This document shows positions 24,216 to 34,400 of a DNA stretch of 64,000 nucleotides, in pieces. Below the pieces are notes generated by a model that saw nothing but the letters and a program-made list of their open reading frames with translations, did not search any database and had not been told where the DNA came from. Made by a program: the position numbers and the translations under genes. Within the stretch, counting starts at the first letter, position 1; each line of letters starts with the position of its first letter. This DNA comes from Dyella psychrodurans (GTDB lineage: Bacteria > Pseudomonadota > Gammaproteobacteria > Xanthomonadales > Rhodanobacteraceae), in contig NZ_QRBF01000007.1 in the NCBI RefSeq assembly GCF_003363265.1, positions 62,001 through 126,000 on the forward strand, given 5' to 3'.

Positions 24216-26552
24216 ATGAAGTGTCCGAAGTTTTTGCTTGCAATGCTGGCATGCGCTTGCCTGGCGTTCGCAACGATCATGCCCGCGCACGCGGCCATCA
24301 ATCCTAACAACTTGGGTGCCAGCTATAACTCGCAGCAGACGCAGATCACCTTCCGCGTTTATTCCGCCAATGCCACGTACATGGTGCTTTACCTCTACAG
24401 CGCGGGCTACGGCGCACAGGAGTCGGCCACGTATCCCTTGAGCAACGTCGGCAACGGTGTGTGGCAGGTAGTGGTACCGGTTTCGTCCATTAAAACGGCG
24501 GGGATTACCGGCACGGTGTATTACGGCTATCGCGCATGGGGACCGAACTGGCCGTATAGCGCGAGCTGGACCAAAGGTTCATCGGTGGGCTTTATTTCCG
24601 ACGTGGACAGCAACGGCAATCGCTTCAATCCGAACAAGCTGCTGATCGATCCTTACACGCGCGAAATAAGCCAGGATCCGCTCAACACTCAGAACCAGGA
24701 TGCCGACATCTTCGCAACGGGCGCGACGGTCGATGCCAATTTTGGCGTCGCCTACCGCCTGATCGACAGCGGCACCTACGCACCCAAGGGCACGGTGCTC
24801 GCGCCAAGCACGCAAAGCACCGGCACCAAGCCGACGCGTGCGCAGAAAGACGATGTGATCTACGAAGTGAACGTGCGCGGCCTGACCAAGCAGGATTCGA
24901 GCATTGCTTCGCAGTATCAGGGCACGTATTACGGCGCGGGACTCAAGGCCAGCTACCTGGCGAGTCTCGGCGTGACCGCGGTCGAGTTCCTGCCGATCCA
25001 GGAAACGCAGAACGATGCGAACGACGTCGTCCCCGATTCGACGCAGAACCAGAATTACTGGGGCTACATGACCGAGGATTTCTTCGCGCCTGATCGCCGC
25101 TATGCGTACAACAAGGCAGCCGGCGGCCCGACCGCCGAATTTCAGGCGATGGTGCAGGCCTTTCACAACGCCGGTATCAAGGTCTACATGGATGTGGTCT
25201 ACAACCACACCGCCGAAGGCGGCACCTGGACCAGTACCGATCCCACGACGGCGACCGAAATCTCATGGCGCGGCCTGGACAATGCCACGTACTACGAGCT
25301 CACCACCGGCAATCAGTATTTCTACGACGACACGGGTATCGGCGCGAATTTCAACACCTACAACCCGGCCGCGCAGCAAATGATCATCGACTCGCTGTCG
25401 TACTGGAGCACGACGATGGGCGTCGATGGCTTCCGCTTCGACGAAGGGCCGATCCTCGGCAACAACTGCCTCAACCAATCCTATGAAGCGGCCGCGCCCA
25501 ATTGTCCCAACGGCGGCTTCAACTTCGATGCGTCGGATTCCAAAGTTGCAGTCAACCAGATCCTCGCCAATTTGACGGTGCGTCCGGCAAGCGGCGGCAG
25601 CGGCATCGATCTGTTCGCTGAGCCCTGGAGTGCCAGCGGCGGCGACAATCAGGGTCAGTTTCCGGCGGGTTGGTCGGAGTGGAATGGTGTTTTTGAAAAC
25701 ACCTTGCGCCAGGCGCAGAACGAACTGGGCAACATGACCATCTCGATCGGCCAGGACGCGCAGGACTTCACCGGTTCGGCGAGCATCTTCCAGGGCAACG
25801 GCCGTAATCCGTGGAACTCCACCAACTACATGGACATCCACGACGGCTTTACCCTGTTCGACATCTACTACTGCAACGGCCCGAACAACAGCCAGGGCTG
25901 GCCTTATGGCCCCTCCTCCGGCGGCAACACCACCAACTACAGTTGGAATCAGGGCGGTGCCGCGGCAGACCAGCGTCGTGCAGCACGCACGGGCTTGGCC
26001 TTCACCATGCTCTCGGCGGGCACACCCATCATGGCGGGCGGCGACGAATACCTGCGCTCCCTGCAGTGCAATAACAATCCTTACAACGTCGACTCCACGG
26101 CCAACTGGCTCAACTATTCGTGGACCTCGGATCAATCCAACTTCTACAACTTCGCGCAGCGTGCCATCGCGTTCCGCCTGGCGCATCCCGCATTGCGACC
26201 GCAGAACTGGTACACGGGCAGCCAGGTCGAATGGTGGGAACCGAGCGGCGTGCAGGCGACGACAAGTTACTGGGACAACACCAGCAACTACGCCATTGCG
26301 TACACGATCAACGGTTCGTCGTTCGGCGATGCCAATTCGATCTACATCGCCTACAACGGCTGGTCCGGCCAGGTGACCTTCACGCTTCCGCCGCCACCTA
26401 CCGGCACCAACTGGTATCGCGTCACCGATACCTGCAACTGGAACGACGGCGCCAACACCTGGGTGACGCCGGGCAATGAAACGCTGATCGGCGGCAGCGG
26501 CGCGACGTATAACCAATGCGGGCAATCGTTGCTGTTGCTGATTTCCAAATAG
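24216..26552 (+). CDS. Secreted isoamylase (glycogen/amylopectin debranching)
   Basis: A 778-residue exported GH13 enzyme hydrolysing alpha-1,6 branches. A signal peptide (residues 1-26, ending PAHAA) is followed by a CBM48-like beta domain (NNLGASYNSQQTQITFRVYSAN), the (beta/alpha)8 barrel and a C-terminal beta domain. The catalytic set is visible: nucleophile Asp409 in GFRFDEG, acid/base Glu469 in LFAEPW and Asp543 in MDIHDGF, with VYNHTAEGG as region I. The length and export match Pseudomonas amyloderamosa-type isoamylase rather than cytoplasmic GlgX. GGAGG lies ten bases before the ATG. A maltose-type operator candidate lies about 220 bp upstream. Confidence 0.93.
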   Translation: MKCPKFLLAMLACACLAFATIMPAHAAINPNNLGASYNSQQTQITFRVYSANATYMVLYLYSAGYGAQESATYPLSNVGNGVWQVVVPVSSIKTAGITGTVYYGYRAWGPNWPYSASWTKGSSVGFISDVDSNGNRFNPNKLLIDPYTREISQDPLNTQNQDADIFATGATVDANFGVAYRLIDSGTYAPKGTVLAPSTQSTGTKPTRAQKDDVIYEVNVRGLTKQDSSIASQYQGTYYGAGLKASYLASLGVTAVEFLPIQETQNDANDVVPDSTQNQNYWGYMTEDFFAPDRRYAYNKAAGGPTAEFQAMVQAFHNAGIKVYMDVVYNHTAEGGTWTSTDPTTATEISWRGLDNATYYELTTGNQYFYDDTGIGANFNTYNPAAQQMIIDSLSYWSTTMGVDGFRFDEGPILGNNCLNQSYEAAAPNCPNGGFNFDASDSKVAVNQILANLTVRPASGGSGIDLFAEPWSASGGDNQGQFPAGWSEWNGVFENTLRQAQNELGNMTISIGQDAQDFTGSASIFQGNGRNPWNSTNYMDIHDGFTLFDIYYCNGPNNSQGWPYGPSSGGNTTNYSWNQGGAAADQRRAARTGLAFTMLSAGTPIMAGGDEYLRSLQCNNNPYNVDSTANWLNYSWTSDQSNFYNFAQRAIAFRLAHPALRPQNWYTGSQVEWWEPSGVQATTSYWDNTSNYAIAYTINGSSFGDANSIYIAYNGWSGQVTFTLPPPPTGTNWYRVTDTCNWNDGANTWVTPGNETLIGGSGATYNQCGQSLLLLISK

Positions 26553-26769
26553 CGGCATCCAAGGTGGAGATAGCCGGACCGCCCGGTTATCTCCACTCTT
26601 TTCTATCGATCTTATCGAAACACTTGCGTGAGACTGACGTGCAGCAAGCGGTTGTTTTAAACCTGTGCGCAGTGCGGCACTACCTGCCAACTATGACCAA
26701 ACGATTGCACGCAGGGTCATTTTGGTCCACATTCGATCGGACGTAGGGCCGGGTGATGTGAAGTCGGGG

Positions 26770-27351
26770 ATGGATAACAAGCGGGAGAGCGCATCGGTCG
26801 TATCGTTGCCGGAAGTTCCGGCTATCGATGCCAACGACCGGGCGCACAGCTTCGATGCCTTTATTCGCGGCCAGTTTCGCGGTCTGGTCCAGTTTCTGCG
26901 TGCGCGAACGGCGACCGAACAAGACGCCGAGGATGCCGCCCAGGAAAGCATGACCAAGCTCCTGCGCTATCGCGAATCGGAGCCGCCTTCGGCGTGGAAG
27001 CAACTGCTTTATCGCATTGCCGTGAACGTTGCCCACGATCAGTTTCGCGTCTCGCAGACACACCGCAGCAAGGATCACGTCACCCTCGACGGCCTGGACA
27101 TCGCCGCGGCGGAGCATTCGCCCGAGCAGCGGGCCGTGTACGAGCAGCAAGTGGCCCGCCTCACCCAGGCCATTCTGGCGTTGCCGCCCAAATGCCAGCG
27201 CGTCTACCTGCTGAAGCGGGTGCACGGCCTGAGCCACGCCCAGATCGCCGAGCGTTGCGGCATTTCGATAAAGATGGTCGAAAAGCATCTCGCCACCGCG
27301 CTTGCGCAGCTGCGGCGCAAGGTAGGCGAATCGCCGGCGGACACGTTTTAA
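26770..27351 (+). CDS. ECF RNA polymerase sigma factor (FecI-like)
   Basis: A 193-residue sigma-70 ECF factor with region 2 (about residues 30-95, FIRGQFRGLVQFLRARTATEQDAEDAAQESM) and region 4 (about 130-185, LPPKCQRVYLLKRVHGLSHAQIAERCGISIKMVEKH). These are typical of FecI-group factors that respond to surface receptors. The start is the ATG at 26770 (MDNKRES), with GGGG just ahead; an in-frame ATG 35 codons earlier is less likely. The TAA stop overlaps the ATG of the FecR-like gene by one base, so sigma and anti-sigma are cotranslated. An STN-domain TonB receptor, the expected third partner, lies at 31433. Confidence 0.92.
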   Translation: MDNKRESASVVSLPEVPAIDANDRAHSFDAFIRGQFRGLVQFLRARTATEQDAEDAAQESMTKLLRYRESEPPSAWKQLLYRIAVNVAHDQFRVSQTHRSKDHVTLDGLDIAAAEHSPEQRAVYEQQVARLTQAILALPPKCQRVYLLKRVHGLSHAQIAERCGISIKMVEKHLATALAQLRRKVGESPADTF

Positions 27352-28364
27352 TGAACATGGACAGGTGGAACGCAAACAGGGAAACCGCGCCGGACTCGTA
27401 TGGCGAGGCCGAACAATGGTTCGTACGCCTGCTGGAGCCCGATTGCCCGGCCGAGGAACGTGCCGCGTTCGAACGTTGGCGCAACGCCGATCCCGCGCAT
27501 GCCGCGGCGTATCGCGAACTCGAGTTGGTGTGGCGGCAGAGCCTGGATGCGACGAAGCATCCCGCCGTCGCCGCCGCCGCTCGTCAATCGCTGCGGCCCG
27601 AACCCCAGACGCGTTCGCCCAGGCGCTGGCTTTTCCCTGCCCTGGCGACGGGATTCGCCGCATTGGTTGCGGTGGTTGTAGTGCCCCGCTGGCTGGCGCA
27701 CTCAAGCGAACCCGTCAGCGCAACCTACACCACCACCGCCGGACAGCAGCAGACCGTACAGCTGTCGGATGGATCATCCATCGTGCTGGACACCGACACG
27801 CAGGTGAGCGTTCGCTACAGCGCCAGCACGCGCCGCGTCGACTTGCTGCACGGACAGGCGCAGTTCTCCGTGCATGGCAATCACGCATGGCCGTTTGTCG
27901 TGCATGCACTGCATGGAACCGTCACCGCCGTCGGCACGCAATTTCAGGTGCGCGTCAACGACGGTTGCACGGATGTCGCGCTGATCCAGGGCAAGCTCGC
28001 CATCGCCACCGAGCCGCAGAACGGCACGCCGCACGATGCATCGCTGGTCGGCGGACAGGGTTTGGCGTACGACGAAAGCGGACGCATTTCACGCGTGCAC
28101 GCGATCGATCCGCAAGACGTGCAAGCTTGGACAGAAGGCAAGCTGTTCGTTCACGACTGGCGCTTGTCGGATCTCATCGACGAGATGAATCGCTACAGCA
28201 CCACCAAGCTCCAGATCGGCGATCCCTCGCTGCGCGACATTCGCATCAGCGGCGTTTTCCATACCAACGATCAGCAAACGTTCCTTGCGCTGTTGCAGCA
28301 AGGCTGGTCGATTCAGGCGAAACGCGTCGACGCGAATCAAATCGTGCTCACACATAACCGCTGA
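27351..28364 (+). CDS. FecR-like anti-sigma factor/signal transducer
   Basis: A 337-residue FecR family protein with an N-terminal DUF4880 sigma-binding region (about residues 14-65, WFVRLLEPDCPAEERAAFERWRNADPAHAAAYRELE), one membrane segment (about 92-112), then the periplasmic FecR domain (LSDGSSIVLDTDTQVSVRY to GTQFQVRV) and a C-terminal STN-like part (VHDWRLSDLIDEMNRYSTTKLQIGD). It overlaps the sigma gene stop by one base. It is expected to hold the sigma factor until the periplasmic part contacts a loaded TonB receptor. A repeat pair follows its stop. Confidence 0.92.
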   Translation: MNMDRWNANRETAPDSYGEAEQWFVRLLEPDCPAEERAAFERWRNADPAHAAAYRELELVWRQSLDATKHPAVAAAARQSLRPEPQTRSPRRWLFPALATGFAALVAVVVVPRWLAHSSEPVSATYTTTAGQQQTVQLSDGSSIVLDTDTQVSVRYSASTRRVDLLHGQAQFSVHGNHAWPFVVHALHGTVTAVGTQFQVRVNDGCTDVALIQGKLAIATEPQNGTPHDASLVGGQGLAYDESGRISRVHAIDPQDVQAWTEGKLFVHDWRLSDLIDEMNRYSTTKLQIGDPSLRDIRISGVFHTNDQQTFLALLQQGWSIQAKRVDANQIVLTHNR

Positions 28365-28374
28365 ATGCCCTAAC

Positions 28375-28526
28375 GCTCGTCATTCCGGCGCAGGCCGGAA
28401 TCCAGTGTCGATATCGTTTGATGATTACGAAGCGTTAGCGCAAACATTGTGCGCAAGTCGTGTGCAGCACATTGCACTAATTGAGACTGCTGTCACTGGA
28501 TTCCGGCCTGCGCCGGAATGACGAGC
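28375..28526. repeat. Inverted pair of REP-like palindromes
   Basis: Unit 1 (28375-28407) contains CATTCCGGCGCAGGCCGGAA then TCCAGTG; unit 2 (28494-28526) is its near-exact reverse complement, starting CACTGGATTCCGGCCTGCGC. Each unit is itself palindromic (CCGGCGCAGGCCGG), and 86 bp separate them. This is the tail-to-tail layout of bacterial REP doublets (BIMEs), often moved by a RAYT transposase; none is in the window. It lies between fecR-like and S53 genes in a 400-bp gap that otherwise holds no gene. Confidence 0.85.
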
Positions 28527-28764
28527 ATTTAGCGTTGTTTGTGCAGGTAGGGGTTTCTTTTTTACTCGCGTCTTATTTGCTGGCGACGCTGCATTGTGGT
28601 CGATGGACACGGACGTTAGGGGACGTCGACTTCTGAGGGTCTTCGAGTGTCGCCAGACATTTCCTGATGAGTTCAGATGCCGCACGCGTGTGTGGCGATA
28701 ACTTCTGCATGGGGCTTTCGAGCCGCTTCGGGCTCGTTTGTCTCAAAAAAATGGGAGCACATGA

Positions 28765-31266
28765 ATGTCTAGCAGTAATCGTTTCGTGGGGAGTCACAAA
28801 TTGCTGTTGCCGACGGCCTTGTCGTTGGCCTTGTTGTCCATGTCGGCGCACGCCGGCAATAACTTCGCGGCGACGCGCACGCACGCGGGCATCCAGAACA
28901 ACGGTACCAACGTTTCCACGCTGGTCATGACGGGTCATCCGTCGATCGACGCTTCGCAGATCATGCCGCTGGAGCAGAGCAAGCCGCTGCATGTAGAAGT
29001 GAGCCTTAATCTGCGCAACGTCGATCAGTTGCAGAGCTTCCTCGCTTCGGTGAATCAGCCGGGCAGCGCGAACTATCACCGCTTCCTGACGCCGGCGCAG
29101 TTCAAGGCGCAATACGCACCGACGGATGCGCAAGTGCAAGCCGTGGTCGCGCACCTGAAGCAGAACGGCTTCACGCACATCACCGTGTCGCCTAACAACA
29201 TGCTGGTGTCGGCCGACGGTACGGCCGCGGGTGCCAACGCGGCATTCAACGCCAACATGAAGACCTTCAGCTTCAAGGGCAAGCAACACTTCGCCAACGC
29301 ATCCGATGCCACCGTGCCGCAGTCGCTGGGCGGCATCGTGGACGGCGTGCTCGGCCTGCAGGATTACGCCCGGCCGCACGTGATGTCCCATCGCATCGGC
29401 AGCGATGCCAAGACACAGGCCACCTCCGGCAGCCAGGTCGGGCATCAACCGACGGATTTCCCCAAGATCTACGACGTGGGCAGCACGCCCGCTGCGTCCA
29501 ACACCACGGTCGGCATCATCACCTGGGGTGACATGACGCAGACTATCACCGACCTCAACACCTTCACCAAGAATGCAGGCCTCGCCACCGTCAACACGGC
29601 CACCGTCGCCGGCGGCACCGGCACCTTGGCCAACGATGGCGACGACGGCGAATGGGCGCTGGACAGCCAGGACATCGTCGCTGTTTCCGGCGGCGTGAAG
29701 CAGCTGATTTTCTACGCCGCGATCAACGGCGACACCCAGGACAGCGGCCTCACCGATGCCACCATCACTGCCGCGTACAACAAGGCCGTGACCGACAACG
29801 TGGCGAAGGTGATCAACGTATCGCTAGGCGAAGACGAAACCGCCGCCAACAATTCCGGTACGCAGGCCGCGGACGACAAGGTGTTCGCACAGGCCGTCGC
29901 GCAGGGCCAGACGTTCTCGATCGCCGCGGGCGACGCGGGCGTGTACCAGTGGTCCAGCGATCCGACCGAAGGTGCGCCTGGCTACATCGCCAACTCCAGC
30001 GGCACCGTCCAAATCGACCTGAGCCATTACGGTGTGAGCGAACCGGCGACATCGCCGAACGTGGTGGCCGTGGGCGGCACCACGCTGAGCACCAGTGGCA
30101 CCACGACCTGGGCAGGCGAAACGGTGTGGAATGAAGGCCTCGCCGCGGTCGATCCGAACAACGGCGACAACAACGAACGCCTGTGGGCGACCGGCGGCGG
30201 CGTGAGCTTGTTCGAAGCCGCACCCGCGTGGCAGACCTCGGCACTCGGCTCGTCGGTGACCAAGCGCGAATTGCCGGACGTGGCGTTCGATGCGGCATCG
30301 TCCACCGGCTCGATCATCGTCGCCAACGGCCAGACCGGTCAGCAGTACGGCGGTACCAGCCTTGCTTCGCCGATCTTTGTCGGTATCTGGGCGCGCATCG
30401 AATCGGCGAACAACAATTCGCTCGGCCTGCCGACGCAGAACATGTACACCTACTTCCCGAAGGACGCCACGCCGCTGCATGACGTGACCTCGGGCAACAA
30501 CGGTTACAACGGCTACGGCTACAACGCCGCCGCGGGTTACGACAACACCACCGGCTGGGGCAGCCTGGACATCTCCAAGTTCAGCGCTTATGTCACCAAG
30601 TACTGGGGCGGTTCGAGCAGCGGCGGTGGCGGCACGCCACCGCCCGCCGGCAATCCGGTGGCGAACTTCACGGATACGGTGAGCAACCTGGCCGTGAGCT
30701 TCACCAACAGCTCCACGGATACGGGCGGCACGATCAGCTCGTACGCGTGGAATTTCGGCGACAGCGGCACGTCGACGTCGGCCAGCCCCAGCCACACCTA
30801 TGCGGCTGCCGGCACTTATACGGTCACGCTGACGGTCACCGACAACACCGGCGCCACCAACACCAAGACAGCCTCGGTGACGGTGACGAGCAGCAGTGGC
30901 GGCGGCGGTGGCAGCAACGGCGTGTTCAGCAACAACAAGGCTGTCGTGATCAACGACAACGCCACCATCACCAGCAGCATTGCGGTGACCGGCGAGTCGG
31001 GCAACGCACCGTCGACGCTCAAGGTGCATGCCAACATCACGCACAACTGGTCGGGCGACCTCACCATCGAGATCGTCGCGCCGAACGGTTCCTACGCGGT
31101 GCTGCAGAATCCGGACTATGGCGACGACGGCAATATCAACACCACCTGGACGGTGAATGCGTCGTCGGTGACGGCCAACGGCACCTGGAAGCTGAAGGTC
31201 ATCGACAACGATCCGCAGTACTACGGCGATTACGGCACGCTCAACAGCTGGAGCCTGACGTTCTGA
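28765..31266 (+). CDS. Secreted S53 peptidase with PKD and P domains
   Basis: An 833-residue multidomain protease: signal peptide (about residues 1-30, ending SAHAGN), pro-kumamolisin activation domain (about 60-205), S53 catalytic domain (about 225-610), a glycine-rich linker, a PKD beta-sandwich (about 630-712, with SYAWNFGDSGTS and VTLTVTDNTGA), a second Gly/Ser linker and a C-terminal P/proprotein-convertase-type domain (about 718-833, with HNWSGDLTIEIVAPNGS). The catalytic residues are Glu296 and Asp300 (GEWALDSQD), an Asp in AAGDAG, and Ser532 in GGTSLASP. It lies between a sigma/FecR pair and their probable STN receptor. A terminator follows at 31318. Confidence 0.94.
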   Translation: MSSSNRFVGSHKLLLPTALSLALLSMSAHAGNNFAATRTHAGIQNNGTNVSTLVMTGHPSIDASQIMPLEQSKPLHVEVSLNLRNVDQLQSFLASVNQPGSANYHRFLTPAQFKAQYAPTDAQVQAVVAHLKQNGFTHITVSPNNMLVSADGTAAGANAAFNANMKTFSFKGKQHFANASDATVPQSLGGIVDGVLGLQDYARPHVMSHRIGSDAKTQATSGSQVGHQPTDFPKIYDVGSTPAASNTTVGIITWGDMTQTITDLNTFTKNAGLATVNTATVAGGTGTLANDGDDGEWALDSQDIVAVSGGVKQLIFYAAINGDTQDSGLTDATITAAYNKAVTDNVAKVINVSLGEDETAANNSGTQAADDKVFAQAVAQGQTFSIAAGDAGVYQWSSDPTEGAPGYIANSSGTVQIDLSHYGVSEPATSPNVVAVGGTTLSTSGTTTWAGETVWNEGLAAVDPNNGDNNERLWATGGGVSLFEAAPAWQTSALGSSVTKRELPDVAFDAASSTGSIIVANGQTGQQYGGTSLASPIFVGIWARIESANNNSLGLPTQNMYTYFPKDATPLHDVTSGNNGYNGYGYNAAAGYDNTTGWGSLDISKFSAYVTKYWGGSSSGGGGTPPPAGNPVANFTDTVSNLAVSFTNSSTDTGGTISSYAWNFGDSGTSTSASPSHTYAAAGTYTVTLTVTDNTGATNTKTASVTVTSSSGGGGGSNGVFSNNKAVVINDNATITSSIAVTGESGNAPSTLKVHANITHNWSGDLTIEIVAPNGSYAVLQNPDYGDDGNINTTWTVNASSVTANGTWKLKVIDNDPQYYGDYGTLNSWSLTF

Positions 31267-31317
31267 TCGGCGAGTTCCACGTTTTCGGCGCGCAGGGACG
31301 CGTGCCAGGGATGCGAA

Positions 31318-31345
31318 GCCCGGCCTCACCGGCCGGGCTTTTCTT
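31318..31345 (+). terminator. Intrinsic terminator after S53-PKD-P peptidase
   Basis: GCCCGGCC (31318-31325) pairs with GGCCGGGC (31331-31338) around TCACC, followed by TTTTCTT. It separates the peptidase from the TonB receptor, which therefore needs its own promoter. Confidence 0.85.
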
Positions 31346-31432
31346 ATGACTGCTGCGACCTTGCGGGTACCCTGCCTTGCCCTATGATCACTCTGGCGAG
31401 CCAGCGTGCGATGTATACGCGCCAGGAGAGGG

Positions 31433-34400
31433 ATGGGAAAGCCGGGTCTACGACGCAGTCATGGGAGAGGGGCCTCAGGCACTTCTTTCCGTGCCGCTGC
31501 GCGCGTCGTTGCCCTGCATGCATGTCTGTCGGGATGCGCCGCAACGTGGAAGCGGACCGTCGGCATGATGGCGTGTGGTGCGAGCCTCATGGTTCCGGTG
31601 TCCGTTGTCGTTGCTTCTGCAACCGAGGCTCCGCGTCATCTCTACGCCATTCACGCCGGCGATCTTCGCGCCGCGCTCGATGCCCTGGCATCGCAAGGCG
31701 ACATTCAAGTTGTCTATTCGCCCGATCTCGCCGCGGGTAAGACCACGCAGGGCATTTCGGGGCGCTTCACGCCCGTCGATGCATTGCGGCAGCTTTTGGC
31801 GGGTACCGGCTTGACGTGGAAGATGGTGAACGACGCCACGTTTGTGTTGGAACCGTCACTGCCGTTTCATCCTGCCCGATCCATACCGCTCTCGCGAAAC
31901 GTCCCCGCCGCGCCGAGAACGCTGGATGCCGTCAACGTCAGCGGATCGTTGATCGGCAACGCCGCCATCCAGACGGCCACGCCGACGTACACCATCACTT
32001 CGGAAGACATCAAGGTGCGCGGATTCACCAGCATTGCCGATGTGCTGGAGAATTCCGTGCTGGCAACCGGCTCCGTGCAAGGCCCGCAGAATGCGGGCAG
32101 CTTTACGCAAGGCGCTCAACCCATCAGTCTGTTTGGCCTGAGTCCGCAGTTCACGCTGATTCTTGTCGATGGCAAACCTCTTGCCGACTTCGGGCGTCTT
32201 TACAACGGCACGATCAACTTCACCAGCATCTCCAATCTTCCGATAGCCATCGTCGACCATATCGACGTGATGCCCGGGGGCGCGTCGTCGATCTACGGCT
32301 CGCAAGCGATCGGCGGCGTGATCAACATCGTGACCAAGTCGCGCGTGGACGGCGGCGAGTTATCGGTACGCACAGGCTCCTTTTCCGATGGCGGCGGCGC
32401 CAATCAGCGCATCAGTTTCGTTTACGGCCATGCGTTCGGAAGGCTTCGCATCGTAAGCGCCGCGGAATTCGACAGCGCATCGCCTATCTGGGGTTATCAA
32501 CGCCCGTTGACCGCGGGTACCGACTCCGGCCCCGCAGGTGCGACACCGCCAAGCGTGCAGGCTGGCATATTGGATTTCGGTACGGCCAATACCTACACAG
32601 GCAACCCTTTGGGCTACCTCAGTCCGCCGGCGGGTTGCGACAGCCATCTTTTCGGAAACAGCACAGCACTTGCCAACAGCAACGTGCCCGGTCAGCCGGG
32701 ACAGTACTGCGGTTCGCGCAAGCTGGACGGATACGTCACCTATAGCAACCAGAGCCGCAGCTATGACGGCATGCTCAAGCTCGATTACCGGGCCAGCGAG
32801 CATGTTCGCCTGTACAGCGACGTGATGCTGAACTGGCAACAGCAGCGTTGGTTTCCAGGCGCTTCCGCCTGGTTTCCCGATGACTTGCCGCAAGGGGCCG
32901 TCGAGGATGCCGCCACGGGCCACTATCTTTACCCGGAAAAATTCTTCGCGCCCGAGGAAATGCCCGGTGGCGCGGCGGGCCAGATGTATCGGCAGGATGA
33001 TCTGCTTTATCAGGCCGATGTGGGCGCCAACGGCCGTCTCGGCGACTCCGACTGGGATTGGGACATCTATTACCTGCGCACCGGCGATCGCACGGAAGTA
33101 GTGGAACCGCTTGCGATCGAAAAACGCATCGATGCGTTTTTCGGCGGCATCCTGGGCCCCGTTGTCGGCGTCGATCCGGCAACCGGCCTCAATATGTACA
33201 ACCCGAACTACAAGGCGTTCTTCTCGCCGATCTCGCCTGCGCACTATGCCGGGTTCACGCAAGGCGTCGGCGAATTCAGCAACACATGGATCAACAACAC
33301 GCGTGCGACGATCAGCAACGCTTCGCTATTCACGCTGCCCGGCGGCGATGCAGGTTTTGCAGCACTGATCGAAAGCGGCGGCGAGGCGTGGTACGAACCC
33401 GTCAACCCGCTGTATACCCAGGGATCGGTGTTCGAACACGCCGCCACCGGCGGCGGCGGACAACGTTCGCATGCCGCGTCGGCATTCGAATTGAATCTTC
33501 CGCTGTTGTCGCTGTTGACGCTGGATGTCTCCGGTCGTTACGACCATTACGCGCTGGACAAGGGCGGCGATAATCACAAGTTCACGTACAAGGCCGGCGT
33601 AGAGTTCCGGCCCGTCGACAGCTTTCTGGTTCGCGGCAACTACACCACGTCGTTCAAGGCTCCGGACCTGTCATCGATCTTTCTTGGTCCGACCGATTAC
33701 TACACGACTGTCACCGACTACTATCAATGCGCAATCGCGCATGCCGCCGCCTGCGGCAGCGCTTACCAATACGGTGTCAAAGGCACGACACTGCCCAATC
33801 CCGGGCTTCAGCCGGCCACCGCGCAAAGCTGGACAGTGGGAACCGTGTGGTCCCCCGTCGACAATCTCAGCTTCAGCCTCGACTACCTGCATATCGCGAT
33901 CCGCGACGAAGTCGTTCAGCAAGATCTCGACCGGTTGATACGCACGGACGCGCAATGCCTTCTCGGCCAGCTCAATGCTGATTCGGCGCAGTGCGTGGCC
34001 ATCACCAATCCCGTCGACGGGCAAGTGCAACGCGCATTGGGCAACGGCCCGATCACCGGCGTCACGACGTACTATGCCAACCTCGCCAACGAAGTGACCA
34101 AGTCGATGGTTGGCAGTGTGCGATATCAGTTCTCGCCATGGCATATCGGCAGCTTCAGCGTGCAGCTCGACTACAACGACATGCTCAAGCACGAATATCA
34201 GTTGGCCTCGGGCCAGGCACCCATCGACAACCTGGCCGATCCGCAATACAGCTCCGAGTTCAAGAACATCGCCAGCGGCAGTATCACCTGGACGAGTCCG
34301 GGCGGACGCTGGACAAGCACTCTTTATGGGCACCGCTATGGACCGTCGCCCAACTACATCGCGGCAAACGACGGCGCGGGCGTCCCAGGCTCGGGACATC

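Noticed and set aside
25263-31329. Long minus-strand frames at 25263-26690 and 29824-31329
   Set aside because: Shadows of the isoamylase and the S53-PKD-P peptidase, caused by third-position GC bias.
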